From the NCBI RefSeq assembly GCF_022271435.1, contig NZ_JAFIQY010000020.1, forward strand, positions 1 through 64,000: a stretch of DNA of 64,000 bases, read 5' to 3'. This document shows, one piece after another, positions 9,199 through 17,579 of the stretch. The notes beneath the pieces are model-generated. The model was not told where the DNA came from, did not search any database, and worked only from the letters and a program-made list of their open reading frames with translations. This DNA comes from Streptomyces monomycini (GTDB lineage Bacteria > Actinomycetota > Actinomycetes > Streptomycetales > Streptomycetaceae). The position numbers and the translations under genes are program-made. Numbering within the stretch: the first letter of the stretch is position 1; every line of letters starts with the position of its first letter.

Positions 9199-10239
9199 AT
9201 GCCCCAGCCCCCCTGCTCCCTGCGCCCCCTGCACCTCGCCTTCGCGCTCGACGGGCCGCCCCGCCGGGCCCGCCGCGCCACCGAGGTCTACGACCCCGAG
9301 CACTACGTCCGCCTGGCCCGGCTCGCCGAGCGCGGCACCCTGGACTTCGTCACCCTCGGCGACTCCTTCGCCCGGCCGGGCCCGGACGCGCTCGCCGTCC
9401 TCGCCCGGGTCGCGCCGCGCACCGGCCGCGTCGGCCTGGTCCCGGCCGTCACCACCACCCACACCGAGCCGTTCCACGTCTCGACCGCCGTGAACACCCT
9501 GGACTGGGTCAGCCGCGGCCGGGCGGGCTGGACCGTGGAGGTGTCCGGCACCCCCGCCGAGGCCCGCCTCTTCGGCCGCCGGGAGGCCGCGCCCGCCGAC
9601 GCGCTGTGGCGGGAGGCCGGCGAGGTCGCCGACGTGGCCGCCCGGCTGTGGGACAGCTGGGAGGACGACGCGGAGATCCGCGACACCGCGACGGGCCGGT
9701 TCGTCGACCGCGACAAGCTCCACCACGTCGACTTCCGCGGGACCTCCTTCTCCGTACGCGGGCCGTCCATCACCCCCAGACCGCCGCAGGGCCGTCCAGT
9801 CGTCGCCGTCGACGCCACCGCCCGGCCCGCGCGGCAGGTGGCCGCGGCGCACGCGGACGTCGCGTTCGTCCGGGTGGAGGACCCCGCCACGGCGGCCGCC
9901 GCCCGCGCCGACCTGCGCGAGCGCGCCCGCGCGCTGGGCCGCGACCCGGACCGGCTGCTGGTCCTCGCTTCGCTGCCGGTCGAGCTGTACTGCTCCGGTG
10001 ACGCCGTCGGGCTCGCCGACCTGCTCGGCGACTGGCACGCGGACGGCGCGGGCGACGGCTTCCACCTGCGGCCCGCCGACCCCGCGCGCGACCTCGCGCT
10101 GCTCGTCGACGGCACCGTACCGGTGCTCCAGCACCGCTGCCTGCTCCGCCGCTTCTACCCGGGCGCGACGCTGCGCGAACACCTCGGCCTGCCGCGCCCG
10201 GCGAACCGTTACGCCCCGGCCCGGAAGGTCTCCTCGTGA
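9199..10239 (+). CDS. LLM-class flavin-dependent oxidoreductase (shorter)
   Basis: 346-residue luciferase-like TIM-barrel monooxygenase. Family features seen are the N-terminal beta1 segment LHLAFALDG, the region ARLAERGTLDFVTLGDSF, and VNTLDWVSRGRAGWTVEVS, which parallels the SHGRxGWNxVT motif of the NtaA/SnaA/DszA group. Such enzymes use reduced FMN supplied by a reductase to oxygenate C-N, C-S or ketone substrates. The ATG at 9199 follows GAAAGG. It is 53 bases after the preceding gene and overlaps the next by four bases (GTGA). Shorter and more divergent than its partner, it may be specialised or regulatory. Confidence 0.8.
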   Translation: MPQPPCSLRPLHLAFALDGPPRRARRATEVYDPEHYVRLARLAERGTLDFVTLGDSFARPGPDALAVLARVAPRTGRVGLVPAVTTTHTEPFHVSTAVNTLDWVSRGRAGWTVEVSGTPAEARLFGRREAAPADALWREAGEVADVAARLWDSWEDDAEIRDTATGRFVDRDKLHHVDFRGTSFSVRGPSITPRPPQGRPVVAVDATARPARQVAAAHADVAFVRVEDPATAAAARADLRERARALGRDPDRLLVLASLPVELYCSGDAVGLADLLGDWHADGAGDGFHLRPADPARDLALLVDGTVPVLQHRCLLRRFYPGATLREHLGLPRPANRYAPARKVSS

Positions 10240-11648
10240 CCAGGTCCAGCACATCGACGCGTACGGCGCCCGCACCCGCGGCGCCCGTTCCGACTGCCGC
10301 GCCCGGCCTCCGGCGCCTGCACCTGGCGGCCCACTTCCCCGGCGTCAACAACACCACGGTCTGGACCGACCCGGGGGCCGGATCGCAGATCGACTTCGCC
10401 TCCTTCGAACACCTCGCCCGTACCGCCGAGCGCGGCCGCTTCGACTTCTTCTTCCTCGCCGAGGGGCTGCGGCTGCGCGAGCACAAGGGCCGCATCCACG
10501 ACCTGGACGTGCTGGGCCGCCCGGAGTCGATCACCGTACTGAACGCGCTGGCGGCCGTCACCGACCGGCTGGGCCTGGCCGCCACCGTCAACACCACCTT
10601 CAACGAGCCCTACGAACTCGCCCGGCGGCTGGCCACCCTGGACCACCTCAGCGCGGGCCGCGCCGCCTGGAACGTGGTCACCACCTCCGACGCGTTCACC
10701 GGCGAGAACTTCCGCCGCGGCGGCTACCTCGACCACGCGGACCGCTACACCCGGGCCGCCGAGTTCGTCGCCACCGCCCGCGCGCTGTGGGACTCCTGGA
10801 CGGCGGGCGGTGTGCCGCGGCCGGTCAGCCACCAGGGCCCGCACTTCCGCGTCCGGGGCGCCTTCACCCTGCCGCGCAGTCCGCAGGGCCACCCCGTCGT
10901 CATCCAGGCGGGCGACTCCGCCGAGGGCCGCGCCTTCGCCGCCGCCACCGCCGACATCGTCTTCACCGGCTGGGGCTCCGGGGGTCGTACCCCGGGTAAA
11001 CGCAGCACCTGGCACAGCACGCTCGCGGCAGGCCAGGAGTTCTACGCCGACGTCAAAGGCCGGCTGGCCGCCCACGGCCGGACCGCCGATTCCCTGAAGA
11101 TCATGCCCGGCGTCACCTTCGTCCTCGGCGACACCGCGGCCGACGCCCAGGAACGGGCCGCCGTGATCCGCCGGCAACAGGTCTCCCCGCAGAACGCGCT
11201 GCTGGCCCTCGAACAGGTCTGGGGCGTGGACCTGTCCGGGTACGACCCGGACGGACCACTGCCGGACATCGACCCGGACCCCGGCTCCCAGCTCGCCCAG
11301 GGCCGGGTCAGGATCGCCGACCCGAAGGCGGTCGCCGACCGCTGGCGGGCACTGTCCGAGGCCAAGGGCCTGTCCATCCGGGAGACCGTGATCGAGACGA
11401 CCGGACGGCAGTCCTTCGTCGGCACGCCCGCTGCCGTCGCCGAGGAGATGACCGCCTGCGTGGCGGCCCGCGCCGCGGACGGCTTCATCCTCGTACCGCA
11501 CCTGACCCCCGGCGGCCTGGACGACTTCGTCGACCGGGTGGTGCCGCTGCTCCAGGAGCGCGGCGTCCTGCGGACGGAATACGCGGGCACGACCCTGCGC
11601 TCTCACTTGGGGCTGCCGGATCCGGTACGTCCCGTAGGGAAGGACTGA
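10236..11648 (+). CDS. NtaA/SnaA/DszA-type FMN-dependent monooxygenase
   Basis: 470-residue bacterial-luciferase-like monooxygenase close in length to nitrilotriacetate monooxygenase A and related two-component enzymes. Visible family blocks: HLAAHFPGVNNTTVW, FDFFFLAEGL, the core SAGRAAWNVVTTSDAFTGENF with the conserved WNVVTS-like motif, and SPQGHPVVIQAGDS near the substrate/flavin pocket. It needs an FMN reductase, which is not encoded in this operon. Start GTG overlaps the previous stop (GTGA), indicating translational coupling. Likely role is oxygenative attack on an organosulfur, aminopolycarboxylate or similar compound; the substrate cannot be deduced. Confidence 0.88.
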   Translation: MTRSSTSTRTAPAPAAPVPTAAPGLRRLHLAAHFPGVNNTTVWTDPGAGSQIDFASFEHLARTAERGRFDFFFLAEGLRLREHKGRIHDLDVLGRPESITVLNALAAVTDRLGLAATVNTTFNEPYELARRLATLDHLSAGRAAWNVVTTSDAFTGENFRRGGYLDHADRYTRAAEFVATARALWDSWTAGGVPRPVSHQGPHFRVRGAFTLPRSPQGHPVVIQAGDSAEGRAFAAATADIVFTGWGSGGRTPGKRSTWHSTLAAGQEFYADVKGRLAAHGRTADSLKIMPGVTFVLGDTAADAQERAAVIRRQQVSPQNALLALEQVWGVDLSGYDPDGPLPDIDPDPGSQLAQGRVRIADPKAVADRWRALSEAKGLSIRETVIETTGRQSFVGTPAAVAEEMTACVAARAADGFILVPHLTPGGLDDFVDRVVPLLQERGVLRTEYAGTTLRSHLGLPDPVRPVGKD

Positions 11649-11652
11649 CCGT

Positions 11653-12456
11653 ATGAACACCACGAGCAGTACCGGCACCCAGGCCGAGCAGCACTGGCAG
11701 GCCTGGCACGAGCGGCGCGCCGCCGAGATCGCCCTCCCGTACGGCCCGCTCGCCCTGACCGCCACACACTGGCTCGCCGGCTTCCCCGACGGCCACCTCG
11801 ACGGCGTACCGGGCCACTGGAGCGCGGACGGCGACGCGGTGCTCCTGCGCGCGGCCGCCGCCGACGGACTGACTGTCGACGGGGCGCCGCTGGACGGCAC
11901 CGTACGGCTCGGCGCGGACGGCGCCCCCGCGACCGCCCGGGTGGCGCACGACGGCCGGCGGCTGCCGGTGCTGCGCCGCGACGGGGAGTGGGCCGTACGG
12001 ATCTTCGACCCTGATTCCGCGGCCCGGCGCACCTTCGGCGGCATCGACGTCTTTCCCTACGACGAGCGCTGGGCACGGCCCGGACTGTTCCGGCCGTACG
12101 GCGCGGCACGCACGGTCCAGGTGCCCAACGCCGACGGGCGGGAGCGGGGCCTGGGCCTCGCCGGTGAACTGGCCTTCACCCTCGACGGCGACGAGCACAC
12201 CCTCCAGGTCGCGGTCGAGGCCGACGGCACCCTGTGGGCCGTCCTCGCCGACGCCACCAGCGGCACGGACAGCTACCGCTTCCGCTTCCTGCGGACGCCG
12301 CCCCCCGCGGCCGACGGTACCGTGCCGGTGGACCTCAACCGCACCCTGCTGCCGCCCTGCGCCTTCGCCGACCACTTCGTCTGCCCCTTCCCGCCGCCCG
12401 GCAACACCCTGCCCTTCGCCCTGCGTGCGGGGGAGCGGAACCGCGTCGTGCGCTGA
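11653..12456 (+). CDS. DUF1684 protein
   Basis: 267-residue cytoplasmic protein of the DUF1684 family. The N-terminal HWQAWHERRAAEIALPYGPL and WL motifs, the central FPYDERWARPGLFRPY and the Cys-bearing C-terminus CAFADHFVCPFPPPGN are the family's hallmarks. Function is unknown in the literature I can recall. Position four bases after the monooxygenase gene implies a shared transcript and possibly a shared pathway, perhaps downstream handling of the oxygenated product. No signal peptide or membrane segment. Confidence 0.85.
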   Translation: MNTTSSTGTQAEQHWQAWHERRAAEIALPYGPLALTATHWLAGFPDGHLDGVPGHWSADGDAVLLRAAAADGLTVDGAPLDGTVRLGADGAPATARVAHDGRRLPVLRRDGEWAVRIFDPDSAARRTFGGIDVFPYDERWARPGLFRPYGAARTVQVPNADGRERGLGLAGELAFTLDGDEHTLQVAVEADGTLWAVLADATSGTDSYRFRFLRTPPPAADGTVPVDLNRTLLPPCAFADHFVCPFPPPGNTLPFALRAGERNRVVR

Positions 12457-12490
12457 ACCGTCGAACCTCCGACCGAGGGGGTCAACCACC

Positions 12491-12522
12491 GTCCCGGCAG
12501 TGAGAGTTGATGCTGCCGGGAC
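12491..12522 (+). terminator. Hairpin terminator of the monooxygenase operon
   Basis: Perfect 10-bp stem (12491-12500 with 12513-12522) and a 12-base loop, 34 bases after the DUF1684 stop. No U tract, as is common for Streptomyces terminators. Confidence 0.7.
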
Positions 12523-12571
12523 GTGTGTGCGTACGGGCTCGATGCTGCTGTGGCGTGTGTGCGTACGGGCT
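12522..12571 (+). repeat. 18-bp direct repeat upstream of protease gene
   Basis: CGTGTGTGCGTACGGGCT occurs exactly at 12522-12539 and 12554-12571, a 32-base period (about three helical turns). It lies 170-220 bases before the streptogrisin B-like gene and could be paired activator sites; inference only. Confidence 0.5.
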
Positions 12572-12700
12572 TCGGGCGGGCGTCCGAAAGGCACCCTTGC
12601 GCGGGCGGTCCCGGCCCTCGAAACTCCCGAGCAGCGCTGTCCGGGGCACGCACCACAGGGACGTGCGGAGTCCCGCGGGCCCACCGGGCAGCGTCATGCG

Positions 12701-12720
12701 GACCTGCCCACCGGCAGGTC
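12701..12720 (+). promoter_or_regulatory. Hairpin just before protease ribosome binding site
   Basis: Perfect 8-bp stem (GACCTGCC with GGCAGGTC) and a 4-base CACC loop, ending 13 bases before GGAGGT. It could stabilise the mRNA 5' end, control translation or act as an operator. Confidence 0.45.
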
Positions 12721-12743
12721 TTCCGATCCCCTCGGAGGTAGCA

Positions 12744-13652
12744 GTGAGGTTCGAGCGCACTACCCCCCGGAGCGGCATCGCGAGACGCGGACGGCTGATC
12801 GCCCTCGCGTCCGGGCTGGCCGCGATCGGCGCCATGACCCTGCCGACCGCCCACGCGGGCGAACCCGCCCCGCCCACCACGTTCAGCGCGTCCCAGCTCG
12901 CCGCCGTGAGCGACTCCGTACGCTCCGCGGACGTCGCGGGCACCGCCTGGGTCGTCGACCCGAAGACCGACAAGGTCGTCGTCCAGGCCGACAGCCGGGT
13001 CACCGAGGCCCAGCTCGACAAGATCAAGCAGGCCGCGGGCGCCAACGCCGGCGCGCTGAAGGTGGAGCGCATACCCGGCGTGCTGCGCAAGCTGATCTCC
13101 GGCGGCGACGCCATCTACGCGACCAGCTGGCGCTGCTCCCTCGGCTTCAACGTCAAGAAGGGCAGCACGTACTACCTGCTGACCGCCGGCCACTGCACCG
13201 ACGGCAACCCGCCCTGGTACACCAACTCCTCGCACAGCACGAGCATCGGCCCGACCGCCGGTTCCAGCTTCCCGGTCAACGACTACGGCCTGGTCCGGTA
13301 CAGCAACACCAGTGTTCCGCACGAGGGCACGGTCGGCGGCCAGGACATCACCAAGGCCGGCAACGCGACCGTCGGCCAGAACGTCACCCGCCGCGGCTCC
13401 ACCACCGGCACCCACACCGGCAAGGTCACCGGTCTGAACGCCACCGTCAACTACGGCAACGGCGACGTCGTCTACGGCATGATCAAGACCACCGTGTGCG
13501 CCGAGCCCGGCGACAGCGGCGGCCCCCTGTACGCCGGGAGCACCGCGCTCGGCCTGACCTCCGGCGGCAGCGGCAACTGTTCCTCCGGCGGCACCACGTA
13601 CTTCCAGCCGGTCACCGAAGCGATCAGCGCGTACGGGGTCAGCATCTACTGA
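12744..13652 (+). CDS. sprB: Streptogrisin B-like secreted serine protease
   Basis: 302-residue pre-pro-protease of chymotrypsin family S1. The start is the GTG after GGAGGT (12735-12740). Residues 1-38 form a signal peptide with a positively charged N-region and AHA cleavage site, 39-117 an alpha-lytic-type propeptide acting as folding chaperone, and 118-302 the mature enzyme beginning ISGGDAIYA. That gives 185 residues, the length of S. griseus protease B. Catalytic triad His150 (TAGHC), Asp180 (NDYGL) and Ser258 (GDSGGP), plus the SGGSGNCSSGG substrate-pocket strand. Cysteine pairs are conserved. It should degrade extracellular protein with chymotrypsin-like preference. Confidence 0.95.
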   Translation: MRFERTTPRSGIARRGRLIALASGLAAIGAMTLPTAHAGEPAPPTTFSASQLAAVSDSVRSADVAGTAWVVDPKTDKVVVQADSRVTEAQLDKIKQAAGANAGALKVERIPGVLRKLISGGDAIYATSWRCSLGFNVKKGSTYYLLTAGHCTDGNPPWYTNSSHSTSIGPTAGSSFPVNDYGLVRYSNTSVPHEGTVGGQDITKAGNATVGQNVTRRGSTTGTHTGKVTGLNATVNYGNGDVVYGMIKTTVCAEPGDSGGPLYAGSTALGLTSGGSGNCSSGGTTYFQPVTEAISAYGVSIY

Positions 13653-13730
13653 CGCCCAAGGCCGCCCGGACCTGGCGTACCGCGCCCGGACGGCCTCGCA
13701 CACCGCACCGCCCACGCAGCCGGCAGCACC

Positions 13731-13764
13731 CGGGCCCCCGTCCGCACCCGCGGGCGGGGGCCCG
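13731..13764 (+). terminator. Hairpin terminator after streptogrisin B-like gene
   Basis: Perfect 10-bp stem (13731-13740 with 13755-13764) and a 14-base loop, about 80 bases past the stop codon. Confidence 0.8.
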
Positions 13765-13878
13765 TCGTCGGCGGCGCGCGGGCAAGGCCGACGCGCACCC
13801 TCGACCGTTCCCGGGGCCGGTCATACCGTGGTGAGGACGCACGAACTCGGACATGGGCGCATACGGCAGGGGGCCGTG

Positions 13879-14850
13879 ATGGTCGAGGAACTGGTGACGG
13901 CCGGGATCGCGCTGGCCTCGGCGGGCGCGGTGTACGTGGCGGCGGCGGCGCGCGTGGTCAAACAGTACGAACGGGGCGTCGTCCTGCGGCTGGGCAGGCT
14001 GACGTCGGTCCCGCGCGAGCCGGGCTTCACCATGATCGTTCCGGGTGTCGACCGGATGCGCAAGGTCAACATGCAGATCGTCACGATGCCGGTGCCCGCC
14101 CAGGAGGGCATCACCCACGACAACGTGACGGTCCGGGTGGACGCGGTGGTCTACTTCAAGGTCGTGGACGCCGCCGACGCGGTGGTCAAGGTCGAGGACT
14201 ACCGCTTCGCGGTCTCCCAGGTCGCCCAGACCTCGCTGCGCTCCATCATCGGCAAGAGCGACCTCGACGACCTGCTCTCCAACCGGGAGAAGCTCAACCA
14301 GGGGCTGGAAGTGATGATCGACAGCCCGGCGCTGGGCTGGGGCGTGCAGATCGACCGGGTGGAGATCAAGGACGTGTCGCTGCCGGAGACCATGAAGCGG
14401 TCGATGGCCCGCCAGGCGGAGGCCACCCGCGACCGGCGGGCCCGGGTCATCAACGCGGACGCCGAACTCCAGGCGTCCAAGAAGCTGGCCGAGGCGGCCC
14501 AGGCGATGTCCGACCAGCCCGCCGCGCTGCAACTGCGGCTCCTGCAGACGGTGGTGGCGGTCGCCGCCGAGAAGAACTCCACGCTCGTGCTGCCGTTCCC
14601 GGTGGAGCTGCTGCGCTTCCTGGAGCGCTCCGGGCTCCAGGCGCAGGCCCAGACGGAGGCGTACGAGCGGAGGGGGGCAGCGGCCGCGCCGCCGTCCGCG
14701 CCGCCGTCCGTGCCCCGATCGGCCCCGCCGTCCGCGCCTCAACCCGCTCCGCCGTCCGCTCCGCCGTCCGTCCCGCTGTCCGGAACCGCGCCGGATGCCG
14801 AAGCGGCTGTCGCGCTGGAGGAGTTGCCGGAGGCGGAGCAGCTCCCCTGA
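13879..14850 (+). CDS. Slipin (SPFH/band 7 membrane protein)
   Basis: 323-residue stomatin/slipin-type protein. A single N-terminal membrane segment (about 5-22) is followed by the SPFH domain with family blocks YERGVVLRLGR, PGFTMIVPGVDRM, QEGITHDNVTVRVDAVVYFKV, LRSIIGKSDLDDLLSNREKLNQ and GVQIDRVEIKDVSLPETMKRSMARQAEA. A helical coiled region follows, and the C-terminal ~70 residues are a Pro/Ser/Ala tail with repeated PPSAPPS units. Such proteins form oligomeric membrane scaffolds and often associate with NfeD proteases, but none is adjacent. The ATG is preferred over the overlapping GTG because AGGGGG lies five bases before it. Confidence 0.9.
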   Translation: MVEELVTAGIALASAGAVYVAAAARVVKQYERGVVLRLGRLTSVPREPGFTMIVPGVDRMRKVNMQIVTMPVPAQEGITHDNVTVRVDAVVYFKVVDAADAVVKVEDYRFAVSQVAQTSLRSIIGKSDLDDLLSNREKLNQGLEVMIDSPALGWGVQIDRVEIKDVSLPETMKRSMARQAEATRDRRARVINADAELQASKKLAEAAQAMSDQPAALQLRLLQTVVAVAAEKNSTLVLPFPVELLRFLERSGLQAQAQTEAYERRGAAAAPPSAPPSVPRSAPPSAPQPAPPSAPPSVPLSGTAPDAEAAVALEELPEAEQLP

Positions 14851-15297
14851 CGCGGGAGCGGCGGTTCCCGGGGGTGGAAATACTGTCCTGGTGTGCGAAG
14901 GAAGTCCCTCGCCGGGCTGAATCTCCCGTGCGGCGTTCCGGCGCCGGTGGGTGAAGTCCGGCCTGGAACATCGGTTTTCGGACAGGTGTAGACCGCGCCG
15001 GAGGCCCGTTCCCGGCCACTCCAAAGTGTCCGTTTGGTGTCCGCACAGGGAAACGACGTGCGCGGATATCGGAACGCGGGACGAACGACCGGTCGGGTGC
15101 GTTCCGTTCTCCAGACCGGATCTCGTTCTTGTGCGCGAGACCCGTTAATCGGAATACTTGAAACCGCGCATTGGCATGGACGCGACTTCCTGCGGCAGGC
15201 TGCGCAGGCAACTCCCGTTCCGTGTCCGTATCTCAACACCCTCCGGGCCCGCGGCCCCCCACACACCGCGGCCCATCCCCCCACGGAAGGCTTTGAG
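14851..15297. other. Intergenic region upstream of streptogrisin D-like gene
   Basis: About 450 bases without a credible gene. GC is lower than in the flanking genes towards 15000-15180, as expected of a promoter region, but I could not fix a -35/-10 pair. Confidence 0.4.
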
Positions 15298-16362
15298 TTG
15301 AAGCACCGACGGAATACTCAGCGGCGCGCAGTCCTGGCCGGCGCGGGCGCGCTGGCCCTCGCGGCCACCGCGACGCTCACCCTGGCCAACGCCAACGCGG
15401 CGGACGGACCGGCCCTCAAGCAGCTGACACCCGCCGCGGCCACCACGCTCGCGTCCCAGCTCAGCGGCCACGCGGCCGGTTCGTACTACGACGCGGCGGC
15501 GAAGAAGCTGGTCGTCAACGTCACCGACCGGGCGGCGGCCGGCGCCGTACGGGCCAAGGGCGCCGAGGCCAGAATGGTCCGGCACAGCCTCGCCCAGCTC
15601 GACGCGGCCCGGCAGACGCTCAAGCAGCGGGCCACCATCCCCGGCACGGCCTGGGCGATGGACCCGCGGACCAACAAGGTCGTCGTCACCGCCGACCGCA
15701 CGGTCTCGGGCGCGAAGCTCGACAAACTGAACCAGGTCGTCAAGAGCCTGGGCAGCAAGGCCACGCTCCAGCGCAGCAAGAGCGAGTTCACCCCGTTCAT
15801 CGCCGGCGGTGACGCGATCTGGGGGAGCAGCTCCCGTTGCTCGCTCGGTTTCAACGTCACCAAGGGCGGCCAGCCCTACTTCCTGACCGCCGGGCACTGC
15901 GGCAACGCCGTCAAGTCGTGGTCGGACAAGCAGGGTGGCCAGGAGATCGCGAGCACCGAGGAGTCCAAGTTCCCGGGCAGTGACTACGCCATCGCCAAGT
16001 ACACCGCGGACATCGCGCACCCGAGCGAGGTGAACACCTACGGCGGCAGCCCGCAGAAGATCACCAAGGCCGCCGAGGCGACCGTCGGCCAGAAGGTCAC
16101 GCGCAGCGGCAGCACCACCCAGGTGCACGACGGCACGGTCAAGGCGCTGAACGCGAGCGTCAACTACCAGGAGGGGACGGTCGAAGGGCTGATCCAGACC
16201 GACGTCTGCGCCGAGCCGGGCGACAGCGGCGGCGCGCTGTACGACGGCGAGTCCGCGGTGGGCCTGACCTCGGGCGGCAGCGGCAACTGCTCCTCGGGCG
16301 GCGAGACCTACTTCCAGCCGGTCCCGGCGGCCCTGAAGGCGGTCGGCGCGGAGATCGGCTGA
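15298..16362 (+). CDS. sprD: Streptogrisin D-like secreted serine protease
   Basis: 354-residue pre-pro-protease. The start is a TTG seven bases after GGAAGG (15285-15290), immediately followed by the basic signal peptide KHRRNTQRRAVLAGAG; cleavage is probably after NANA (about 34). The propeptide (35-167) is longer than in the B-type enzyme and carries the extra strand typical of streptogrisin D and alpha-lytic proteases. Mature enzyme begins IAGGDAIWGSSSRCSLGF (168 on). Triad: His200, Asp229, Ser310. It ends PVPAALKAVGAEIG as in the D type. Family members prefer large hydrophobic P1 residues. A strong terminator follows. Confidence 0.93.
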   Translation: MKHRRNTQRRAVLAGAGALALAATATLTLANANAADGPALKQLTPAAATTLASQLSGHAAGSYYDAAAKKLVVNVTDRAAAGAVRAKGAEARMVRHSLAQLDAARQTLKQRATIPGTAWAMDPRTNKVVVTADRTVSGAKLDKLNQVVKSLGSKATLQRSKSEFTPFIAGGDAIWGSSSRCSLGFNVTKGGQPYFLTAGHCGNAVKSWSDKQGGQEIASTEESKFPGSDYAIAKYTADIAHPSEVNTYGGSPQKITKAAEATVGQKVTRSGSTTQVHDGTVKALNASVNYQEGTVEGLIQTDVCAEPGDSGGALYDGESAVGLTSGGSGNCSSGGETYFQPVPAALKAVGAEIG

Positions 16363-16412
16363 CACGGGCCGGCCGTGCGGCCGATGTGCTGAGCACAGCC
16401 ATTCCGTAGTGG

Positions 16413-16448
16413 AACGTCCCCCGGCGGCAATTGCCGCCGGGGGACGTT
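16413..16448 (+). terminator. Perfect 36-base palindromic terminator
   Basis: AACGTCCCCCGGCGGCAA followed directly by its exact reverse complement, 18 bp with no loop bases, then TTGCCGTTTT. Located 50 bases after the streptogrisin D-like stop. Confidence 0.85.
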
Positions 16449-17050
16449 TGCCGTTTTCCGGCGTTGCGTACGGACGGCGTGCCGCGGCGTCGGAGTCGGC
16501 AGCCCGGCGGTCGGCAAATGAATAGGAAAGGAGGCTGTGTAAATACTGCCGGGCCGGTGGATGCCGGCCGGGCGGTGTACGGCGCCCGGCGGCATACTTC
16601 CGGCGGCGACGAGCAACCACGCTGCCAGGGAATCGTTTCCATGACGTTATACGAGCCGTTGAAATGTTGACGGGAATGTCATGTGACCCGCCCTTTCGAA
16701 GGAGTGTGAGGCACCTCTCAAGAGAGTCGCTTTCTGGGAAAGCGGCCGCCAAATGTCCGGTATGGGGGTGTTTCGCTGGCGCGGTGCGCGACGACTTCCG
16801 GAAGTCGGGAGTCCTTTGCCGAATTGCCCTTCCGGCTTTTCCCGTTCGGCGGTCGGAACGGATTTGCCAAGCCCGTCGCGGCTGGCTCTAATGATGCATC
16901 AGCCCCGTGGCCGAAATGAATCCGGCGAGCAGCCGGAGAGCCGCACGCCGTGCCGTTCCGGCGGGCGGTGCGAGGGCTTCCGCGCTGCCGTCCCGTGGAG
17001 GGGGCGGGGCGGCAGCGCGGTGCGCGGGCCGCGCGCGGAGCAACGGGGGC
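16449..17050. other. Intergenic region, no gene recognised
   Basis: About 600 bases with lower GC than the surroundings. Short open frames at 16519 and near 16705 have ribosome-site-like sequences, but their codons (AGG, AGA, TCA, CTT, AAT) are unlike Streptomyces genes. I see no conserved protein. A small RNA is possible. Confidence 0.4.
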
Positions 17051-17092
17051 GGCCGGCCCCCGGGCATCCGTGAAGACGCCCGGGGGCCGGCC
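17051..17092 (-). terminator. Terminator of subtilisin-inhibitor gene
   Basis: Perfect 15-bp stem (17051-17065 with 17078-17092), 12-base loop, about 60 bases beyond the inhibitor stop codon on the minus strand. Confidence 0.8.
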
Positions 17093-17153
17093 GGTGGTGC
17101 GGCGGCGAGGAGGCGGCCGCACCGTTCAGCGGGTCACCACCCGGCTGGAGTCG

Positions 17154-17579
17154 TCAGAACTCGAAGACCAGGCCCTTGCCGCCCTCCATCGCGCAGGGGT
17201 TGGCGAAGGTGTGCTCGTAGGCCACGCGGCGGCCCTGCCAGACACCGTTCGCGGTGACCGTGACGGGGTTCCACTCCTTGGTGCACATACGGTCCGTCGC
17301 GGACTTGGTGATCGCGTCGAAGTCGCCGTTCGCGGTGCGCAGCTGGGCACAGGCGGCACGCGCCATCGGGTGCGTGCCGGTTCCGGACGAGCTACAGCTC
17401 AGCGACACCGCGCGCTGGATGGAGGCCGTAGCGGCGTTGTCCCCGTACCCCACGGTGAGGACCAACTCCGAGGGTGCGTACAGGCTCTTCGGCGTCGCGG
17501 GCTGCGCCTGGGCCGTGGTGGCCAGGCCGCCGAGCACGAGCGCCGCGCCGAGCGCGATCCCCCCAGTGATGTACCGCAT
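17154..17579 (-). CDS. Streptomyces subtilisin inhibitor (SSI) family protein
   Basis: 141-residue precursor of a secreted SSI-family protease inhibitor (family I16). Signal peptide 1-25 ends in AQA. The mature part has the canonical SLYAPSELVLTV start, WNPVTVTANGVWQGRRVAYEHTFANPC and a terminal Phe. Cysteines 62, 77, 99 and 129 form the two expected disulfides. The reactive loop reads MCTKEWNP, which puts Lys101 at P1 and Glu102 at P1'. Lys at P1 marks inhibitors of trypsin-like enzymes, unlike the Met of classic SSI. GAAGGAGAG lies upstream of the ATG. It is convergent with the streptogrisin D-like gene. Confidence 0.95.
   Translation of the reverse strand: MRYITGGIALGAALVLGGLATTAQAQPATPKSLYAPSELVLTVGYGDNAATASIQRAVSLSCSSSGTGTHPMARAACAQLRTANGDFDAITKSATDRMCTKEWNPVTVTANGVWQGRRVAYEHTFANPCAMEGGKGLVFEF

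Noticed and set aside
16519..16891. Two small open frames after the streptogrisin D-like terminator with AGGAAAGGAGG- and GAAGGAG-like sites
   Set aside because: Codon choice is unlike Streptomyces coding DNA, and the first strong site is followed directly by GTG-TAA.
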